Assembly: GCF_001190785.1 (NCBI RefSeq)
Contig: NZ_LGSS01000009.1
Span: 80,470-144,469, forward strand
Length of the DNA stretch: 64,000 bases
Direction: 5' to 3'
From: Gottschalkia purinilytica
Lineage (GTDB): Bacteria > Bacillota > Clostridia > Tissierellales > Gottschalkiaceae
The translations under genes were made by a program, and so were the position numbers. The notes under the pieces were generated by a model. It did not search any database and was not told where the DNA came from. It worked only from the letters and a program-made list of their open reading frames with translations. The stretch's first letter is position 1. Every line of letters starts with the position of its first letter. Below are positions 26,922-35,277 of the stretch, piece after piece.

Positions 26922-28245
26922 TACTACACCTCTCTTCCTTTTTTGCAAAGAATGTAGCTATTAGTATAAAAATCGTTCCTATACTAATTAATAATAAAAG
27001 AGGTGTTCTTATTTTCTCTATACTATTTCCTAGCATAACATTCTGATAAGCTTCAATTCCTAGACCATTTAATGTTAAATATCTAAAACTTTGTAAGAAT
27101 TTTGGGAATGCTTCTAGTGGAAACATGCTTCCTCCAAGTATGGCCATAAGATTTGCTACTATCGTATCAAAAGCATTTACCATTTTATCACTTTCCCACT
27201 TAAAAGCTAATACTGAAGTAAGTGTACCTAATCCAGCAACTGCAAATATTAAAGATAGAGTTACCATCATTACGTGTAACATATTTCCCCAATCTACTTT
27301 AAATAATATACTGGTAAATCCTATTATTAAGCTCATCTGTACTATTGCGAGTAAAAATATAGTAAAAAACTTTCCCATCAAAATATTGAATCTTGACATT
27401 CCTGCTATAACCATTCTTTGATAAGTTAGATTTCTTTTTTCTTCTAACGATAACATTCCTCCTTGGGAAACTGTATATATTATAAACATAGTTGCCATAC
27501 CAACTGAATAAAATTGAAAACTTGATAAAGCTTTCTTGCCGTTTATTGATTTGCTGTTTATAGAAACACTCACATCTTTAAAGCTATCTGATATTTCATT
27601 AATAACCTTATCTAGTTTTTCAAAGCTACTACTTCCTAAATTATTTTCAAAAGCTGTTTCTAAGAACACATTCTTGCCTATGATTATGGTTGCTAATTTA
27701 TCAGTAAATCCTTTTGTAATTCCTTCTATTATTTTTCCACTCATTAGCTTATCTGGATGACTTATAACTTTAACTTCCATATTATTTCTAAAAGGAGTAA
27801 AAAAATTCGCATACATGTTAAATATAAAGTTCTTTGGAAATATAATTATTCCAGATATTTTCTCTTTCTCAAGTAACTTTTTAGCCTGTTCTTCTTCTAG
27901 GATTCTAAATTTTATAACTTTTTTAATATCTTTATTTTTAATAAAATTATTTATAATTTCCTCTTCAATATTAAAATCTTTTACTTTACTAACTAACTCC
28001 TTATTATTATCTTTAACAAAGCCATTTTCTTCTAAAAATTTTATAAAATCATTAGTCTCTTTAGATATATTGTAGTTTTTAACTATAGCCACTTCTTTCT
28101 TTGAAGTATCTATTTTATCTGTAAACATATCTTTTAGTGAATTTCCTAATATTGATATTAATATTATTGGCATAATTATTAAAATAGCCATAGACTTTTT
28201 ATCTGACAATAATACTTTTAAGTCTTTTAAAATGACATGCCACAT
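26914..28245 (-). CDS. ABC-2 permease, LnrM-like
   Basis: The 443-residue permease opens with W-H-V-I-L-K-D-L-K-V-L and the first helix SMAILIIMPIILISILGN. A large, lysine-rich outer domain follows (about 45-235), then five helices with L-G-G-S-M-F-P-L-E-A-F-P near residue 375. This is the typical layout of the DrrB/YhaP family. It starts 17 bases after the ATPase and overlaps the next permease gene. It probably exports membrane-active compounds with its neighbours. Confidence 0.84.
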   Translation of the reverse strand: MWHVILKDLKVLLSDKKSMAILIIMPIILISILGNSLKDMFTDKIDTSKKEVAIVKNYNISKETNDFIKFLEENGFVKDNNKELVSKVKDFNIEEEIINNFIKNKDIKKVIKFRILEEEQAKKLLEKEKISGIIIFPKNFIFNMYANFFTPFRNNMEVKVISHPDKLMSGKIIEGITKGFTDKLATIIIGKNVFLETAFENNLGSSSFEKLDKVINEISDSFKDVSVSINSKSINGKKALSSFQFYSVGMATMFIIYTVSQGGMLSLEEKRNLTYQRMVIAGMSRFNILMGKFFTIFLLAIVQMSLIIGFTSILFKVDWGNMLHVMMVTLSLIFAVAGLGTLTSVLAFKWESDKMVNAFDTIVANLMAILGGSMFPLEAFPKFLQSFRYLTLNGLGIEAYQNVMLGNSIEKIRTPLLLLISIGTIFILIATFFAKKEERCSNA

Positions 28246-28262
28246 GCTCTCTCGTCCCTCCT

Positions 28263-29198
28263 TTAATCTCTAAGGGTTTTTCCTGTTAAATTTAAAAATA
28301 CACTTTCAAGATTTGGTCTTTTTACATCTATTGATATTATATTACTGTTTGTTTCACCTACTTTAAGTACTAATTCTTCAAACAGTTTTTTAGTATCTTC
28401 TACTTTTAAAACTATAGTATCATCATTTATTTCGATATCTTTTATGTCTTTAATTTCATTCAGCTTAAATATAGTTTGATCTGTTATGTTATCTAATCTT
28501 AATAGAATTATTTTATCTTCATTTATTAGACTTTTTAATTCTTCCTTGGTTCCTGTTTCTATGATTCTACCTTTATCCATTATGCTTATTTTATTACATA
28601 ACAGCTCTACTTCTTCCATATAGTGACTTGTATATATAATAGTCATTCCTTTTTTATTTAAATCAATAACTGTATCTAAAATATGATTTCTTGATTGAGC
28701 ATCTATACCAACTGTAGGCTCATCCATTATAAGTAATTCGGGTTCATGTAACAAAGCAGCCCCTATATTTATTCTTCTTTTCATACCACCAGAATATTTT
28801 TCTACTTTTTCTTTTAGCTTGTCTTTAAGTCCTATAATCTCGGCAACTTCATGTATTCTATTTTCTAGTTTCTTCTTTCTTAATCCATAAATATGTCCCC
28901 AGAACTTTAAGTTTTCATATCCTGTAAGCATAGGATATAGGGCTATATCTTGTGGTACAACCCCTAGCTTTTCTTGTATATACTTAGGATTTTTTAATAT
29001 ACTTTCTCCTTTATAAAATATCTCCCCTTCTGTTGGCTTAGTAAGTGTAGACAACATAGATATTGTTGTAGATTTTCCCGCACCATTAGGTCCTAATAAT
29101 CCAAATATTTCTCCTTGTTCTATTTCAAAATCTACTCCATCTACAGCCTTTAATTCTTTAAAATATTTTTTTAGATTTTTTACTTGGAGTAAAATCAT
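28263..29198 (-). CDS. ABC ATPase of DrrA/LnrL type
   Basis: The 311-residue ATPase has Walker A GPNGAGKSTTISML, the signature YSGGMKRRINIGAALL, Walker B LLIMDEPTVGID, and switch His in YTSHYMEEVE. The signature with S-G-G-M-K-R-R is that of the DrrA/NodI daunorubicin-type exporters. A C-terminal regulatory region follows, as in that family. It follows the lipoprotein gene by one base and precedes two permease genes. Confidence 0.91.
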   Translation of the reverse strand: MILLQVKNLKKYFKELKAVDGVDFEIEQGEIFGLLGPNGAGKSTTISMLSTLTKPTEGEIFYKGESILKNPKYIQEKLGVVPQDIALYPMLTGYENLKFWGHIYGLRKKKLENRIHEVAEIIGLKDKLKEKVEKYSGGMKRRINIGAALLHEPELLIMDEPTVGIDAQSRNHILDTVIDLNKKGMTIIYTSHYMEEVELLCNKISIMDKGRIIETGTKEELKSLINEDKIILLRLDNITDQTIFKLNEIKDIKDIEINDDTIVLKVEDTKKLFEELVLKVGETNSNIISIDVKRPNLESVFLNLTGKTLRD

Positions 29199-29199
29199 G

Positions 29200-30210
29200 T
29201 TATTCCTCCTCTACTTCTTTATTTGAAAAATCTTTAAATATATATGGAATTCCTTGTTCAAGTTCTTCTTTTTTTAATATATTTGTTTTATTCAATTTTG
29301 GAAAATCAAACTCTTGTTTCTTTTCTATACTCCAATTTTTAGTTTGAATTTCCATAATACTTTCTGTAATCTTATCTTTCTTTGAATCTTTAAATTTAGC
29401 TTTCACTTTTATATCTTCTTGTATAATATATCCGTCAATATCTATATATCCTTTATAATCAAAAGACTCAAACTTCATATCTTTTAACTTATTTCTAAAG
29501 TCTTTTATGCCCTCATTTATATCTACTTCTGTTTCGTTATATTTTATTGGATTGTTATTCATATATTCGCTCTGTTTAATTATTTTTTCTATAAAGCCTT
29601 CTTTTTCAATAACATCCAGTGACTTTTCTAATAGCTTTTTTAATTGACTATCATTTAATTGTATTTTAAATTCCTTAACCTTTACTTCCCCATCTTCTGT
29701 TGATATAAGAGTATCTTTGCCTGTAACTACATCTTTTTCTTTTAGTATACTGATCCAGTTTCTTTCTAGTTCTTTAAATATATCACTTAGATTATTATCA
29801 TTATCTATGTCTTCTTTCTGAGCATTTTTCACCTCATCATCAACTAAAAAATACTTACCTAACATAGGCATTTTTACAAAGTGTTGATCCTTGTTTTGAT
29901 AGTAATTTGTATCAAAACCCATCCCACCAAGATTCATATAATTTCTAGCTATTATCTGCTTATTTTTCTTATCAAATTTTACATTATTTTTTAATTCTAA
30001 GTTTTTAAAATAGTTTAACTGTCTTATCTCTTCTTTAGAAGCACCTTCTAAATCATAACTATTTTTTACATTCATTTTTAAAGAATTCTGGCCTTTTTGT
30101 ATGTTACTTGTTTTATTAACCGCACTAATATATTCTTTAAAAGAATTTTGTGTACATGCTGAAAACATTAATGATATACTAGCTATGAATAAAAGAAGTA
30201 GTTTTTTCAT
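29200..30210 (-). CDS. Secreted lipoprotein within the LnrLMN-like operon
   Basis: The 336-residue protein has a signal peptide with lipobox (M-F-S-A-C19). The mature part is highly charged, rich in Lys, Asp and Asn, and has the loose beta-strand pattern of LolA-like or DUF6612-like lipoproteins, including Y-N-L-G-G-type turns (ARNYMNLGGMGFDTNYYQNK). No firm family is recognised. It lies between the NarL-type two-component genes and the ATPase. The classical LnrJK-LMN system does not contain such a gene, so it could be a ligand scavenger or a signal-sensing accessory. This is inference. Confidence 0.65.
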   Translation of the reverse strand: MKKLLLLFIASISLMFSACTQNSFKEYISAVNKTSNIQKGQNSLKMNVKNSYDLEGASKEEIRQLNYFKNLELKNNVKFDKKNKQIIARNYMNLGGMGFDTNYYQNKDQHFVKMPMLGKYFLVDDEVKNAQKEDIDNDNNLSDIFKELERNWISILKEKDVVTGKDTLISTEDGEVKVKEFKIQLNDSQLKKLLEKSLDVIEKEGFIEKIIKQSEYMNNNPIKYNETEVDINEGIKDFRNKLKDMKFESFDYKGYIDIDGYIIQEDIKVKAKFKDSKKDKITESIMEIQTKNWSIEKKQEFDFPKLNKTNILKKEELEQGIPYIFKDFSNKEVEEE

Positions 30211-30367
30211 AAAATCCCTCCTCTTATAATTATATAAACTATTAAAGTCTCGATTTATTATCCTTATTTATATTTTAATATCTTTAGTCAAACTTTTCCT
30301 GTACATAAATTCACTAATTATATATGACTTTTGTCATAAATGACATATCTATTAAGTTCTTTAATAA

Positions 30368-30431
30368 ATAAAAAAATTCTAAATCTTGTATGAAAAACTA
30401 TACAACAATACAGGATTTAGAATTTTTTTAT
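30368..30431. terminator. Long hairpin between response regulator and lipoprotein
   Basis: AAAAATTCTAAATC near 30370 pairs with GATTTAGAATTTTT near 30418, and the inner CTTGTAT/ATACAGG arms extend it with a mismatch. It separates the kinase-regulator pair from the export genes and could be a terminator or partial attenuator. The 272 bases at 30211-30483 hold no gene; the promoter of the lipoprotein-ABC operon should lie there. Confidence 0.65.
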
Positions 30432-30483
30432 TTATTAGATATGCTATTTAACTAAAATTCTTTGAAATTAATATAACTAATAA

Positions 30484-31131
30484 TTACATATTTTTTAAAA
30501 CAAATATAGCTAATTGTGTTCTATCTCTAAGATCTAACTTGTCCAGTATGTTTGTAATATGATTCTTAACTGTTCCTTCACTTAAAAATAATTCTTTAGC
30601 TATTTCTCCGTTATTCTTACCTTCACCTATGAGTTTACATATAACTGTTTCTCTATCTGTAAGCTCACTTATCCTTTTATCAACTATCTTATATTCTGGT
30701 TTGTAATTTGCTAATGACGCAAATTTATCTAAAACTTTTAGTGCTATATCTGGCTGTATCAAAGCTCCACCATTATAAACCGTTCTTATAGCTTCCGCTA
30801 TTTTTTCTGGTGTAGAATCTTTTAGCATATATCCTATTGCTCCATATCTCAAGGCATCAAATATATATTCATCATCATTAAATGTAGTTAATACAATTAT
30901 CTTTATATCTGGTAAATCTCTTTTTATAAGTTTTGTAGATTCTACTCCATTCATATTGGACATTTTAATATCCATAAGTACAATATCTGGATTATGTATT
31001 TTACACATGTCATATGCTTCTTTTCCATCTGAAGCTAGTCCACATATTTCTATATTTTCTTCAGCAGATAATATCATTTTTAAACCTTCTCTTAATATGC
31101 TTTGGTCATCAGCTATCAATACTCTTATCAT
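30484..31131 (-). CDS. NarL/LuxR-type response regulator, LnrK-like
   Basis: The 215-residue protein has a receiver domain with D8-D9, phospho-acceptor D54 in IVLMDIKMSNMNG, and a LuxR-type helix-turn-helix (L-T-D-R-E-T-V-I-C-K-L-I-G-E-G-K-N-N-G-E, then LFLSEGTVKNHITNIL). It overlaps the kinase gene by 23 bases, so translation is coupled. The kinase-regulator type and the following DrrAB-like transporter match LnrJK-LnrLMN. Confidence 0.9.
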   Translation of the reverse strand: MIRVLIADDQSILREGLKMILSAEENIEICGLASDGKEAYDMCKIHNPDIVLMDIKMSNMNGVESTKLIKRDLPDIKIIVLTTFNDDEYIFDALRYGAIGYMLKDSTPEKIAEAIRTVYNGGALIQPDIALKVLDKFASLANYKPEYKIVDKRISELTDRETVICKLIGEGKNNGEIAKELFLSEGTVKNHITNILDKLDLRDRTQLAIFVLKNM

Positions 31132-32302
31132 TTATGTCACCTCTATCTAATGGAATAAATCCACTTACTTTAAATGATTCTCTACTTTCTATGTTTATTT
31201 CTCCATTTAAACTATATATTCTTTCTTTCATTCCCTTTATTCCGTTTCCTTCTTTTATTTTGTCTATATTGAATCCATCGTTACATATTTCAAAGTTAAT
31301 TACATCAAATTTACAAATTATAAATATAAATATATTTTTAGCTTTTCCATGTCTTACTGCATTTGTAATAGACTCCTGAATCGTTCTATAGAGAGCAGCT
31401 TCTATTGTAGGATTTGTTTTTACAATATCTCCATCTATTTTAATATCTATATTTACACCTGTCTTATTAGAAAAACTATTAGACATTTCTTTTATAGATT
31501 CAAATATGTTTAAATTATTGTTATTTATTTTTAATGTCTCTATAATTTTTCTTACTTCTATAAGACTCTCCCTAGCAGAAGTTTTAGCATCATTTAAATA
31601 ATTTTTAGCATTTTGTATATCCTTATCCATTAAATGGCTAGACATTTCTAATTGCATAATAAGAGCTGTCATTTCGTGACCTAGCGTATCATGAATGTCC
31701 CTAGCAATTCTAGTTCTCTCTTCTATTTTAGAATATTGTTCCACAACATCAGCATATTTTCTTAGATCTCTATGTGCTTCTAATAAACTCATATATAATT
31801 CATCTTTCTTTTCTTTTTCTTCTTTATAATATCTAGCGAAATTAATAATTACTGTAGCCAAAATACTTATAAGTGTAAAAAATAACATCTCAGATATATT
31901 TCCTAAATTATTTTTATAATATATTAAAATACAATACTTTATTAAAGATATTAATAAAGTTAGTACACTCATAGTTATTCTATATTTTAGTTCCAGTGAC
32001 AATGATATTTCTACTAAGATTATTATATAAAATAAATGTAAAAAATAGTTTATAAGATATTTTGAGTTATGTTCTAAGTAAAATATTAATAATATATCTA
32101 TTAAAAACGAAAAAACATATAAATATTTAAATCTAGTATAAATATTTCTTATAATGCCAACAGTTAAATATGCAATAAATATTGCTAAAAATATAAATAA
32201 TCTATAATTACTTACATTTTCAAATTTTATGGATAATAAAAAAATTATTATAGATATTAATATCTTAACAATACTAACTTTATTATTCTTAGATATATTC
32301 AT
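31109..32302 (-). CDS. HisKA_3 sensor histidine kinase, LnrJ-like
   Basis: The 397-residue kinase has about five hydrophobic segments in the first 160 residues and almost no outer loop, so it senses within the membrane. H204 lies in RIARDIHDTLGHEMTALIMQ, the HisKA_3 signature. The ATPase domain carries Q-E-S-I-T-N-A-V-R-H-G and G-N-G-I-K-G-M-K-E-R. This membrane-sensing type (LnrJ/DesK) fits a system for membrane-active compounds. The ATG opens the two-component part of the operon. Confidence 0.9.
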   Translation of the reverse strand: MNISKNNKVSIVKILISIIIFLLSIKFENVSNYRLFIFLAIFIAYLTVGIIRNIYTRFKYLYVFSFLIDILLIFYLEHNSKYLINYFLHLFYIIILVEISLSLELKYRITMSVLTLLISLIKYCILIYYKNNLGNISEMLFFTLISILATVIINFARYYKEEKEKKDELYMSLLEAHRDLRKYADVVEQYSKIEERTRIARDIHDTLGHEMTALIMQLEMSSHLMDKDIQNAKNYLNDAKTSARESLIEVRKIIETLKINNNNLNIFESIKEMSNSFSNKTGVNIDIKIDGDIVKTNPTIEAALYRTIQESITNAVRHGKAKNIFIFIICKFDVINFEICNDGFNIDKIKEGNGIKGMKERIYSLNGEINIESRESFKVSGFIPLDRGDINDKSIDS

Positions 32303-32463
32303 AGTTTTATCCTTTCATACATAACCTTTATTTTTCAAGTAAATATTAATATAAATTATCTAATAATATCTTCAGTTTTAAGTATATAATCTTTAAGAAA
32401 TACTTTCAATTTTTCCTAGTTATTGTAGCTTATATTTACTAAGTATTCTACTAATAATATATA

Positions 32464-32485
32464 TGTAAGTATCAATACACTTACA
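32464..32485. promoter_or_regulatory. Inverted repeat upstream of the low-complexity gene
   Basis: TGTAAGT at 32464-32470 and ACTTACA at 32479-32485 form a perfect inverted repeat with an eight-base centre, 25 bases before the ATG at 32511. It may be an operator or a hairpin in the leader RNA. The regulator is unknown. Confidence 0.45.
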
Positions 32486-32510
32486 ATAATTCATTTGTTG
32501 GAGGGTCACT

Positions 32511-32825
32511 ATGAACAATAATTATAATAGTAGTTTTTCCCAAAATTTAAAAGCCCTTGAAATAAAACAAGCAAAAGAAAGAATGGGATTAACAAGTGGT
32601 TTAAGTAGTAGTGCTAATTTAAATTCTTTGAGTAATTTAAGTAGTAACGCTAATTTAAACTCTGTTAGTAATTTAGGATTAACAAATAATTTAAGTAATA
32701 GTGCTGCTTTAAGTCCTGTTGGTGGTTTAGGATTAATAAGTAATCCAAATAGCAATGCTAATTTATATTCTTATAAAAATGATGGAGTAATTGCTAGCTC
32801 TGCAACAAATATAAGGTATACCTAG
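32511..32825 (+). CDS. Low-complexity Ser/Asn/Leu repeat protein
   Basis: The 104-residue protein starts with a charged helix (SQNLKALEIKQAKERMG). It then runs into repeats of a unit close to S-S-x-A-N-L-N-S-L-S-N-L, seen at about residues 29-45 and again, with more drift, up to residue 87. There is no signal peptide or membrane segment. The ATG follows GGAGGG. The composition resembles small spore or coat-associated proteins, but there is no matching family that I recognise. It is one of the few plus-strand genes here and faces the Arg/His/Tyr-rich gene across a shared terminator. Confidence 0.7.
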   Translation: MNNNYNSSFSQNLKALEIKQAKERMGLTSGLSSSANLNSLSNLSSNANLNSVSNLGLTNNLSNSAALSPVGGLGLISNPNSNANLYSYKNDGVIASSATNIRYT

Positions 32826-32873
32826 ACTAAATAGTCTATAACCAACTTTTTATCTCCTTACTAAAATATAAAA

Positions 32874-32899
32874 AGAGGATGGAATTTATTCCATCCTCT
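32874..32899. terminator. Bidirectional terminator between convergent genes
   Basis: AGAGGATGGAAT pairs perfectly with ATTCCATCCTCT around two bases. T- and A-rich flanks allow it to end both the plus-strand gene at 32511 and the minus-strand gene at 32905. Confidence 0.8.
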
Positions 32900-32904
32900 A
32901 ATTT

Positions 32905-33324
32905 TTAGTACCAATATCCTGGGTCATAATAATATCCATAGTATGGATCATCATAATATGAATAAGGATTATGATGACTATGATGTCTACGTCTTCTACG
33001 TCTTCGGTGTCTAAATAATTCATCTAAAAATATTATTGTTACTATATCTCTTAACAATCTTCTCCTTCTTCTTCTAGGTACAGGTCTTATCTGTGAGTCT
33101 ACCTCTTCACTTGTTACATCCAACTCATGTACATCATCAGCTATTTCTGGATAATCTTCTAAAATTTTTCCATATATTTCATCTACCATCCCTTCTATCT
33201 CATTTCGAGATATATCTTGTGTAATTCCAACACTATTAGTATATTCTTCAAGATAGTTCTTTACCTTAGGGTAAATTATATAGTAGATATCAGGATAAGG
33301 CTCATAATCATAAAATGTAGACAT
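32905..33324 (-). CDS. Arg/His/Tyr-rich tail protein, possible spore protein
   Basis: The 139-residue protein has an acidic N-terminal domain of about 75 residues (Y-D-Y-E-P-Y-P-D-I-Y-Y, then IEGMVDEIYGKILEDYPEI), followed by PVPRRRRRRLLRDIVTIIFL, a second RRRRRRRHHSHHNPYSYY cluster and a C-terminus of mostly Tyr, Asp, Gly and Pro. The helix between the two basic clusters could anchor or oligomerise. Tyr-rich tails are common in spore coat proteins and can be cross-linked. A sigma-K-like promoter lies at 33357-33384, which supports a late sporulation role. I recognise no named family. Confidence 0.7.
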   Translation of the reverse strand: MSTFYDYEPYPDIYYIIYPKVKNYLEEYTNSVGITQDISRNEIEGMVDEIYGKILEDYPEIADDVHELDVTSEEVDSQIRPVPRRRRRRLLRDIVTIIFLDELFRHRRRRRRRHHSHHNPYSYYDDPYYGYYYDPGYWY

Positions 33325-33356
33325 ATTATCTCTCCTTTTTAATTAACTTTACTAAA

Positions 33357-33384
33357 TATACTATGTATGAGAGTTACATTTTGT
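33357..33384 (-). promoter_or_regulatory. Sigma-K-like promoter of the Tyr-rich gene
   Basis: On the minus strand, AC is followed by 17 bases and then CATAGTATA, matching the mother-cell sigma-K pattern AC-N16/17-CATAnnnTA. It lies 33 bases upstream of the ATG at 33324, a normal distance. Sigma-E promoters share the -10, so the exact factor is open. Confidence 0.45.
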
Positions 33385-33414
33385 CACTACAAAATATTTA
33401 AAATAATAAAAAAT

Positions 33415-33433
33415 GACGGCTTATTCAGCCGTC
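33415..33433. terminator. Terminator of the ABC exporter operon
   Basis: GACGGCT pairs with AGCCGTC around five bases, flanked by AAAAT and ATTTT. It lies about 100 bases beyond the exporter stop codon on the minus strand. Confidence 0.75.
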
Positions 33434-33530
33434 TATTTTGGGGTTAAACATTGGATTTTATTAATAACTTTGAAGGTAAGTGGTCTTAAAATACTAATAC
33501 CCTCATTCATAATCTTTTAAACTCTTAATA

Positions 33531-35273
33531 CTAATTAGGCATTTTTTCAAATACTTCTTCTCTAAACTGTGAATTATAAAGTTTTGCATATAATCCATCT
33601 TTTTGCATTAGATCTTTATGATGTCCTTGTTCCATTATTCCTTCATCAGTTAAAACAATTATTTTATCAGCGTTTCTTATAGTTGTTAATCTATGAGCTA
33701 TAACTATAGTAGTTCTTCCTTTTGATAGTAATTCAAGAGACTTCTGGATTATTATTTCATTTTCATTATCAAGAGCAGAAGTTGCTTCATCTAATATTAA
33801 TATAGAAGGATCTTTTAAAAATACCCTTGCTATTGATATCCTTTGTTTTTGTCCACCTGATAATTTTGCTCCTTTTTCACCTATATATGTGTCATATCCA
33901 TTAGGTAAAGACATTATAAAATCATGGATATTTGCACTTTTAGCTGCTTTAACTACTTCCTCATCAGTCGCATCTATTTTACCATAAAGTATATTCTCTT
34001 TTATAGTTCCCGTAAATAAAAATACGTCTTGCTGAACTACGCCTATATTTTGTCTTAGTGATTTTAATTCTATATCTGCTATATTTATATCATCTATAAG
34101 TATCTCACCAGAATCTACATCATAAAATCTAGGTATCAAATGACAAAGAGTAGTTTTTCCTCCACCTGATGGACCAACTAAAGCTAATGTTTCTCCTGGG
34201 TTTATAGTATAACTTATATTTGACAATATTTTTTCGTTACTATCTGTATAGCTAAATGTAACATTTTTAAGTTCAATTTTGCCATTTATATTTTCTAATT
34301 GCAAAGCATTTTCTTTATCATATATATCTGGTTGTATATCCATTACTTCAGTGAATCTCTCAAAGCCACTCATTCCATCTTGATACTGTTGTATAAATTG
34401 AGCAAGCTTTTTAATTGGCTGTAAAAAATAGTTTACATATAAAATATATGCTACTAAATCTCCTACACTTATTATCTTATTGTATGCGAATATACCACCT
34501 AAAGACAATACTACTACATCTAAAGTATTTGAGAATAGTTGTATCCCTGCAGAAAATTCTGCCATAATTTTAAAGGCACCTTCTCTTGAATCTTTAAATG
34601 CAATATTTCCTGTATTAAATTTCTCCATTTCAAATTCTTCATTTGTAAAAGACTTAGAAACTCTAATACCCGCTATGCTATTTTCTAATCTAGAGTTTAC
34701 ATTGGCTATTTCTCTTCTTTGTCTTCTAAAAGATTCTAGCATCTTTCTTCTTTTAATTATTCCAAACCAAGCCATTATAGGAATAAATAAAAATATAATA
34801 AGAGTAAGTCTCCATTCTATAGTAATTAATATAAAGAAAGATCCCACTATCATTATTAATGATATAAATAAATCTTCTGGACCATGATGAGCAAGCTCAG
34901 TTATATCTCTTAAGTCATTTACTATTCTAGACATTATATGACCAGTCTTGTTATTATCAAAATAGTTAAATGATAAATTTTGAATATGAGAGAAAAGTTC
35001 TTTTCTCATATCATATTCCATTCTGACACCAACTATATGTCCCCAACAATCAACTATATAATTGCACACAAACTTTACAATAAATAATATTGCTAAAATA
35101 CCACACATAATAAGTAATGGTCTCAATTTTCCATTGGGAATTAAATCATTTATTGCCTTTCTAGTTGCCACTGGATATAGTAAATCTATGACAGCTATAC
35201 TAAATGCACATATCATATCTAGAAGGAATAATTTCCAATGGGGTCTATAATATGAAATAAATCTTTTAATCAT
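33531..35273 (-). CDS. MsbA/LmrA-type ABC half-transporter
   Basis: The 580-residue exporter fuses six membrane helices (about residues 15-300) to an ATPase domain with Walker A GPSGGGKTTLCHLI, signature LSGGQKQRISIARVF, Walker B ILILDEATSALD, and switch His in VIAHRL. It acts as a homodimer unless a partner exists elsewhere. The family exports lipids, drugs or peptides. It follows the 658-residue membrane protein by four bases, so the two share a transcript and possibly a task in cell-surface maintenance. Confidence 0.92.
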   Translation of the reverse strand: MIKRFISYYRPHWKLFLLDMICAFSIAVIDLLYPVATRKAINDLIPNGKLRPLLIMCGILAILFIVKFVCNYIVDCWGHIVGVRMEYDMRKELFSHIQNLSFNYFDNNKTGHIMSRIVNDLRDITELAHHGPEDLFISLIMIVGSFFILITIEWRLTLIIFLFIPIMAWFGIIKRRKMLESFRRQRREIANVNSRLENSIAGIRVSKSFTNEEFEMEKFNTGNIAFKDSREGAFKIMAEFSAGIQLFSNTLDVVVLSLGGIFAYNKIISVGDLVAYILYVNYFLQPIKKLAQFIQQYQDGMSGFERFTEVMDIQPDIYDKENALQLENINGKIELKNVTFSYTDSNEKILSNISYTINPGETLALVGPSGGGKTTLCHLIPRFYDVDSGEILIDDINIADIELKSLRQNIGVVQQDVFLFTGTIKENILYGKIDATDEEVVKAAKSANIHDFIMSLPNGYDTYIGEKGAKLSGGQKQRISIARVFLKDPSILILDEATSALDNENEIIIQKSLELLSKGRTTIVIAHRLTTIRNADKIIVLTDEGIMEQGHHKDLMQKDGLYAKLYNSQFREEVFEKMPN

Positions 35274-35277
35274 ATAG

